Below are positions 6,722-9,480 of a DNA stretch of 9,480 nt, piece by piece. Numbering within the stretch: position 1 is the first letter of the stretch; the number at the start of each line of letters is the position of its first letter. This DNA comes from Bryobacterales bacterium (GTDB lineage Bacteria > Acidobacteriota > Terriglobia > Bryobacterales > Bryobacteraceae). The notes beneath the pieces were generated by a model. It did not search any database, was not told where the DNA came from, and saw nothing but the letters and a program-made list of their open reading frames with translations. Position numbers and translations under genes: made by a program. Location: NCBI GenBank assembly GCA_003164075.1, contig PLRZ01000157.1, positions 1-9,480 on the forward strand. Direction: 5' to 3'.

Positions 6722-6739
6722 GCGGCAAACGTTTGCCGC
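6722..6739. promoter_or_regulatory. Perfect 18-base palindrome, LacI/PurR-type operator candidate
   Basis: GCGGCAAACGTTTGCCGC is an exact palindrome with a central CG. Its core GCAAACGTTTGC is identical to the core of the E. coli PurR box ACGCAAACGTTTGCGT and is typical of LacI-family operators. It lies 91 bases upstream of the preferred start (6631) of the small exported protein and 99 bases past the end of the M20 peptidase gene. No LacI-family regulator is encoded in this window. The palindrome is seen; the regulator class is inferred from operator shape. Confidence 0.55.
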
Positions 6740-6837
6740 ATTGCCAAGTTTCTGCCGCCACGGCGCACGCAACTCCATCGCCGTCCGCGGCCTGATGGCC
6801 ACCGGGCGAAAGTGAGTCTAATAATAAGTCAGCAGGG

Positions 6838-8274
6838 CTATCGCGCTCCCAGCAACGCCTTTAAGTAGCGGTAATAGAACTCTACTCCATCATAGTAAGA
6901 ACTCACCCTCAGCCGTTCGTCCTTTCCGTGCGCCCGAATGTCGTCCTGGTCGATCGCCATACCGCTGACGCCATAGCTCGGTATGCCGGCCGCGATGGTG
7001 TAGACGCTGTCCGATGCGCCCGTTTCCATTTCCGGGATCACCGGCGCGCCCGGCCACATTTCGGCAGCCACGCGCTCCAGCGGCTGCAGGATTTCAGGGC
7101 TGGGCATCACCGGAGGAAAGGCCTTCGTATCGGGAGCATGGTCGGCAACCGCGCCGTCGCTGGCCACGTAGCGCACGTTCACCTTGGGGTCGTTGACGAT
7201 GGCGGCCAGCATCCGGCGAATTTCCTCCGGCGAATGGCCGGGCAGAATCCGGCAATTGACGGTGGCCTGCGCAAGCTGCGGCAGTGCGTTATTGGCATGG
7301 CCGCCGCCGATGCGCGTGGCCACGCATGTGGTCCTGAGGAGAGAGTTGTAGCGCGCATCCTGGGACAACCGCATGACCGCCGCGGGTTCGGGCGGAATGT
7401 GCAGGAGCGCGTTCATGTCGTCCCTGGTCTGCCCGCTCTCCAGCGGCGCGCGGCGTTCGAAATAGGTGCGGGTCACGGGATTCAACTCCAGCGGGAATAC
7501 GATTTTCTCCAGCTTCGCCAGTCCATCGGCCACCCGATAGATGGCGTTGTCGGGCACCGGCAGGGAGCTGTGGCCGCCGGGATTGGTGGCGCTCAGTTCG
7601 AAGTCGGCGTACAGCTTTTCGCTCGCTTCCACATCCACGTTGACGATCTTACCTTTGGCCGACGTCACGCCCCCTCCGTCGGGGTTGAGGGCGAACTCGG
7701 CGTCGATCAGGTCGCGATGGTTCTTCAGCAGCCAGTCGACTCCGTTGGCGATGCCACTCTCTTCGCCGGCGGTAAGCGCCACGATGAGGTCGCGGTTGGG
7801 CCGCCAGCCTTCATGCCGAAGGCGAATGAGGCCGGCGATCAGGGCGGCGTCGTTGTCTTTGACGTCCTGAGTGCCGCGCCCGTAGAAGTAGCCGTCCTTC
7901 TCGACGAATTGGAACGGATCGGTGGTCCAGTCGGAGCGGCGCGCTTCCACCACGTCCAGGTGGCAAATGATGAGGATCGGTTGGCGCCCCGGCGCGCCGG
8001 CGACGCGCACTCGCACCACCAGGTTCCCCTTCCGGTCGTCGGGACCGAGCACCTTCACGTCGGCCGCGGGGAAGCCGGCATCCAGCAGGCGTTTGGCCAT
8101 GGCTTGGGCGGCGGTGGTGGTGCTGCCCACCGAATCGGTGGTGTTGATTTCGATCAACTGTTGGAAGATATCGCGCGCCAGTTGGCGGTTGGGTTCGTCG
8201 AGCGGCGCGCCGGGCAGAGGGGTCAGCAACAGGAAAAGGGGCGCGGCGGCGGCCATCCATCGTGCAAAGGTCAT
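6838..8274 (-). CDS. Exported M20-family zinc metallopeptidase
   Basis: The 478-residue product has a signal peptide (about 1-24, 'APLFLLLTPLPGAP'), so it probably acts in the periplasm. M20 peptidases use two metal ions to hydrolyse dipeptides or N-acyl amino acids. Visible motifs (numbered from ATG 8274): 'ICHLDVV' with His105 and Asp107; 'GRGTQDVKDND' with bridging Asp137; 'TAGEESG' with catalytic Glu171 and Glu172; 'ALNPDGGG' with Asp199; the lid/dimerisation segment 'NPGGHSSLP' at about 231-239; and a final metal ligand His449 in 'IRAHGKDER'. All expected ligands are present, so it should be active. Substrate cannot be read from sequence; carboxypeptidase- or Xaa-dipeptidase-like activity is the family norm. 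ATG 8274 is chosen over an upstream ATG at 8334 because AGGA lies 7 bases before it and the signal peptide begins there. Confidence 0.92.
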   Translation of the reverse strand: MTFARWMAAAAPLFLLLTPLPGAPLDEPNRQLARDIFQQLIEINTTDSVGSTTTAAQAMAKRLLDAGFPAADVKVLGPDDRKGNLVVRVRVAGAPGRQPILIICHLDVVEARRSDWTTDPFQFVEKDGYFYGRGTQDVKDNDAALIAGLIRLRHEGWRPNRDLIVALTAGEESGIANGVDWLLKNHRDLIDAEFALNPDGGGVTSAKGKIVNVDVEASEKLYADFELSATNPGGHSSLPVPDNAIYRVADGLAKLEKIVFPLELNPVTRTYFERRAPLESGQTRDDMNALLHIPPEPAAVMRLSQDARYNSLLRTTCVATRIGGGHANNALPQLAQATVNCRILPGHSPEEIRRMLAAIVNDPKVNVRYVASDGAVADHAPDTKAFPPVMPSPEILQPLERVAAEMWPGAPVIPEMETGASDSVYTIAAGIPSYGVSGMAIDQDDIRAHGKDERLRVSSYYDGVEFYYRYLKALLGAR

Positions 8275-8310
8275 GCGGCTATCCTGCCAGAGTGGTTTCG
8301 GCAAAGTAAA

Positions 8311-8334
8311 GTGCGGACGTGCGCTATGCCGCAC
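8311..8334. promoter_or_regulatory. Inverted repeat upstream of the M20 peptidase gene
   Basis: GTGCGG (8311-8316) and CCGCAC (8329-8334) form a 6-base inverted repeat with a 12-base spacer, 37-60 bases upstream of ATG 8274. It could be an operator or 5' leader hairpin. The arms are short and the region is GC-rich, so chance is possible. No clear -10/-35 pair was found around it. Confidence 0.25.
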
Positions 8335-8347
8335 GAACGCTACGCAA

Positions 8348-8503
8348 AAGCCCGGCGTTTACCGCGGCTGGGAGGAAACCAAAGTCTTCGGGCTCAAGGA
8401 CAGCCCCGTGGCGCTGGGCAACTATACCGCCTGGCGCGAGGAGAACCGCGTCTTCGGCGAAATAGGCGCGTTGGAGCAAAGATCCTTCCGCCTGACCGGG
8501 GGC
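8348..8503 (+). pseudogene. Fragment of an ADOP/MacB-type ABC transporter permease
   Basis: About 52 residues in one frame read 'KPGVYRGWEETKVFGLKD', then 'SPVALGNYTAWREENRVF', then 'GEIGALEQRSFRLTGG'. This matches the start of the periplasmic domain of acidobacterial ADOP (MacB-like) permeases, where 'Y.NY.DWR.QNRVF..I.A....SFNLTG' is usual. There is no start codon with a ribosome binding site, no N-terminal transmembrane helix and no continuation after 'LTGG'; the following bases give no permease similarity in any forward frame. Full proteins of this type are around 800 residues, so this is a small relic, probably left by deletion or recombination. It sits between the divergent start of the M20 gene and the convergent end of the Uma2 gene. 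Confidence 0.65.
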
Positions 8504-8685
8504 CCGGCAGCACGAGTACCGAGCGCCGCGACTTCGCTCCCGGCGCGGCGATCTCAGACACTCCGGACTCCCGATGTCGCCCCGCAATTTCGGGTGGGCC
8601 GGGAAAATCGGCGGAGCCATTCCTTGCACCGTTCCATGGCGAGAGATCCGGAGTTGTCAGTCTCCACCCGGCCGGCACGAGTGCC
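8504..8685. other. Non-coding stretch with small palindromes
   Basis: No gene is supported here. Seen: GGCACGAGTGCC (8674-8685, 5-pair stem) just after the Uma2 stop, and GAGTTGTCA (8651-8659), whose inverse TGACAACTC lies at 8710-8718 inside the Uma2 coding end. The rest looks like decayed sequence between the permease relic and the Uma2 gene. Confidence 0.4.
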
Positions 8686-8712
8686 TCACGCGGCGAAGAT
8701 TTCGCCGCGTGA
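8686..8712 (-). terminator. Perfect 12-base-pair hairpin over the Uma2 stop codon
   Basis: TCACGCGGCGAA (8686-8697) and TTCGCCGCGTGA (8701-8712) are exact inverse complements with a 3-base loop. The stem covers the last eight codons and the TGA stop of the Uma2 gene on the minus strand. A second short hairpin (8674-8685) follows at once. No T-tract follows, so this is better seen as a 3'-end-stabilising or factor-assisted termination structure than a classical intrinsic terminator. Confidence 0.4.
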
Positions 8713-9171
8713 CAACTCGACGGAACCGTCGGCGGTCGCAATTACCGCGCCCTCCACTTCGACCAGCGCCGGCGGGGTGTACCGGCACATCGTTTGAAGG
8801 CGTGGATCGATCAGCCGGATGTTCTTTACGCCTTTGCCGGCGTACTCCTTCAATTTCTCGACGACGACGCTCATGACATCGCTTTCGGAGAGGACTTCCA
8901 CTACCAGAAACGCGGCGTCCAGCAGGTACCTGGTCTTCGGCGCGGTCGGCAGAACACACACATCGGGCAAGCGATACCGCGTGCCGGTGATGCTGGAGCG
9001 CAACCCGGCGGCAACCTTCAGATGCGGGTATTTCTGTCGCAAGGCAAAAAGCACGTTGCTCTGAATGAGCGAATGCAACCACTCACCGGGATTGCGCTCG
9101 ACGAGAACGCCATCCACGAATTCCACATCGGGATCGTAGCGCGTAGTCAGGTATTCTTCGACCGATACCAT
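8686..9171 (-). CDS. Uma2 family (DUF820) putative restriction-type endonuclease
   Basis: The 161-residue product matches the Uma2/DUF820 family, which has a PD-(D/E)XK nuclease fold; cellular function is not established. Visible family marks: 'SVEEYLTTRYDPDVEFVDGVLVERN' spans the N-terminal segment (3-27), 'RLPDVCVL' carries Asp70, 'FLVVEVLSESD' carries Glu92, and 'EKLKEYAGKGVKNIRLIDP' at 105-123 carries Lys106 and the usual closing strand with DP. Full length for the family is about 150-200 residues, so it appears intact. ATG 9171 must be the start or upstream limit because an in-frame TGA lies two codons before it; GAGG sits only one base from the ATG, unusually close for a ribosome binding site. 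These genes often occur in many copies and as single genes. Here it is monocistronic and divergent from the PIG-L gene. Confidence 0.88.
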   Translation of the reverse strand: MVSVEEYLTTRYDPDVEFVDGVLVERNPGEWLHSLIQSNVLFALRQKYPHLKVAAGLRSSITGTRYRLPDVCVLPTAPKTRYLLDAAFLVVEVLSESDVMSVVVEKLKEYAGKGVKNIRLIDPRLQTMCRYTPPALVEVEGAVIATADGSVELSRGEIFAA

Positions 9172-9194
9172 TCCTCAAGCTTACGCCGCGCGAC

Positions 9195-9207
9195 CACCGG
9201 TCCGGTG
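9195..9207. promoter_or_regulatory. Inverted repeat in the divergent Uma2/PIG-L intergenic region
   Basis: CACCGG-T-CCGGTG is a 6-base inverted repeat with a one-base centre. It lies 24 bases upstream of the Uma2 start and 8 bases upstream of the candidate -10 box of the PIG-L gene, where a repressor could affect both genes. The arms are short, so this is tentative. Confidence 0.25.
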
Positions 9208-9214
9208 ACCGTAT

Positions 9215-9220
9215 TACAAT
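9215..9220 (+). promoter_or_regulatory. Candidate -10 box for a leaderless PIG-L transcript
   Basis: TACAAT ends 6 bases before GTG 9227, so transcription would begin at or next to the start codon. No Shine-Dalgarno sequence exists in the short gap, consistent with a leaderless mRNA. No recognisable -35 hexamer was found at 16-18 bases. Confidence 0.4.
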
Positions 9221-9226
9221 TCGTGC

Positions 9227-9480
9227 GTGCCCATCTCACGCCGGAGTTTCATCGCGTCGGCCGCGGCTTTGCCCCTTGCGGCAAATTCACCGGCGCTCAA
9301 AATCGTCGTCGCGGGCGGCCATCCGGGCGACCCGGAGTGCGGCTGCGGCGGGACCATCGCCCGCTACGCCGATCTGGGACATGAGGTGGTCCTGCTCTAT
9401 CTCAACCGCGGCGAGGGATTCTGCGGCGGCGCGAGCCTCGACCGCTGCGGCGCCATTCGCACCGCCGAAGCCCAAACTGC
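9227..9480 (+). CDS. Tat-exported PIG-L family deacetylase, 5' part only
   Basis: The first 84 codons are present; the gene continues beyond the window. Residues 4-9 'SRRSFI' plus the Ala/Leu stretch 'ASAAALPLAA' form a twin-arginine signal peptide, so the folded enzyme should be exported. Residues 24-62 read 'LKIVVAGGHPGDPECGCGG' then 'TIARYADLGHEVVLLYLNRGE', the N-terminal zinc-site region of PIG-L/LmbE amidohydrolases, which remove acyl groups from N-acyl sugars or related substrates. The zinc ligands His32 and Asp35 are present. The usual general base, the first Asp of HPDDE (Asp15 in MshB), is Gly34 here. Cys39, Cys66 and Cys74 are also notable. GTG 9227 is the only start that captures the whole Tat motif; no ATG is available and no ribosome binding site is seen. 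Substrate is unknown. Confidence 0.85.
   Translation, partial: MPISRRSFIASAAALPLAANSPALKIVVAGGHPGDPECGCGGTIARYADLGHEVVLLYLNRGEGFCGGASLDRCGAIRTAEAQT

Noticed and set aside
6632..6802. N-terminal extension of the small exported protein
   Set aside because: It would place a basic, non-hydrophobic 57 residues before a clear signal peptide and would cover the perfect palindrome at 6722-6739.
6825..6840. Possible third copy of the AGTCGGCAGAGTAGCT repeat near the M20 stop
   Set aside because: TAAGTCAGCAGGGCTA needs mismatches and a gap to align; similarity is no better than chance for so short a stretch.
6928..8712. 594-codon open frame opposite the M20 peptidase gene
   Set aside because: An antisense shadow of a gene with all M20 metal ligands. 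Only its extension past the M20 start overlaps the permease relic, and that relic is in a different frame (the frame open at 7922-8797).
1..9480. tRNA, rRNA, CRISPR array, toxin-antitoxin pair or intact transposase
   Set aside because: No cloverleaf-like segment, regularly spaced repeat series, small overlapping gene pair or transposase motif was found by reading both strands.

Overview
The window is GC-rich, gene-dense bacterial DNA. Its gene content points to an acidobacterium, probably of the Bryobacterales/Solibacter type. This is an inference from four features: a SpoIVB-like S55 peptidase-domain protein beside a secreted beta-propeller protein, a relic of an ADOP/MacB-type ABC permease, a Tat-exported PIG-L deacetylase of the GGHPGDPE type, and a Uma2 endonuclease. 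No rRNA, tRNA, CRISPR array or intact transposase gene was seen.

Layout. Bases 1-3790 (minus strand) hold a two-gene unit: the S55 peptidase-like exported protein (1934-3790), then after 38 bases an exported beta-propeller protein (1-1895) that runs off the window. Bases 3929-5304 (plus strand) hold a tiny stand-alone histidine-kinase dimerisation (DHp) domain protein (3929-4195), then tsaD (4225-5304), the t6A tRNA-modification enzyme. Bases 5305-6067 are a 763-base non-coding island between convergent genes. It holds two nearly identical double-hairpin repeats in opposite orientation. Between them is a 348-base AT-richer element with perfect 17-base terminal inverted repeats and possible CTAG target duplications (a MITE candidate). 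Further right are a 24-base direct repeat and another small palindromic repeat.

Bases 6068-6631 (minus) encode a small exported protein of unknown function. A perfect 18-base palindrome with the GCAAACGTTTGC core of LacI/PurR-type operators lies 91 bases upstream of it. Bases 6838-8274 (minus) encode an exported M20-family metallopeptidase. Bases about 8348-8503 (plus) are a decayed fragment of an ADOP-type permease. Bases 8686-9171 (minus) encode a Uma2 nuclease whose stop codon lies in a perfect 12-base-pair hairpin. Bases 9227-9480 (plus) are the start of a Tat-exported PIG-L deacetylase, apparently leaderless.

The genes do not form one pathway. Most are envelope or secreted proteins around one housekeeping gene (tsaD). 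The signals most worth a second look are the mobile-element-like island, the LacI-type palindrome, the orphan DHp protein next to tsaD, and the reversed order of catalytic motifs in the S55-like protein. Several calls rest on hand-read motifs and remembered families and need database confirmation.
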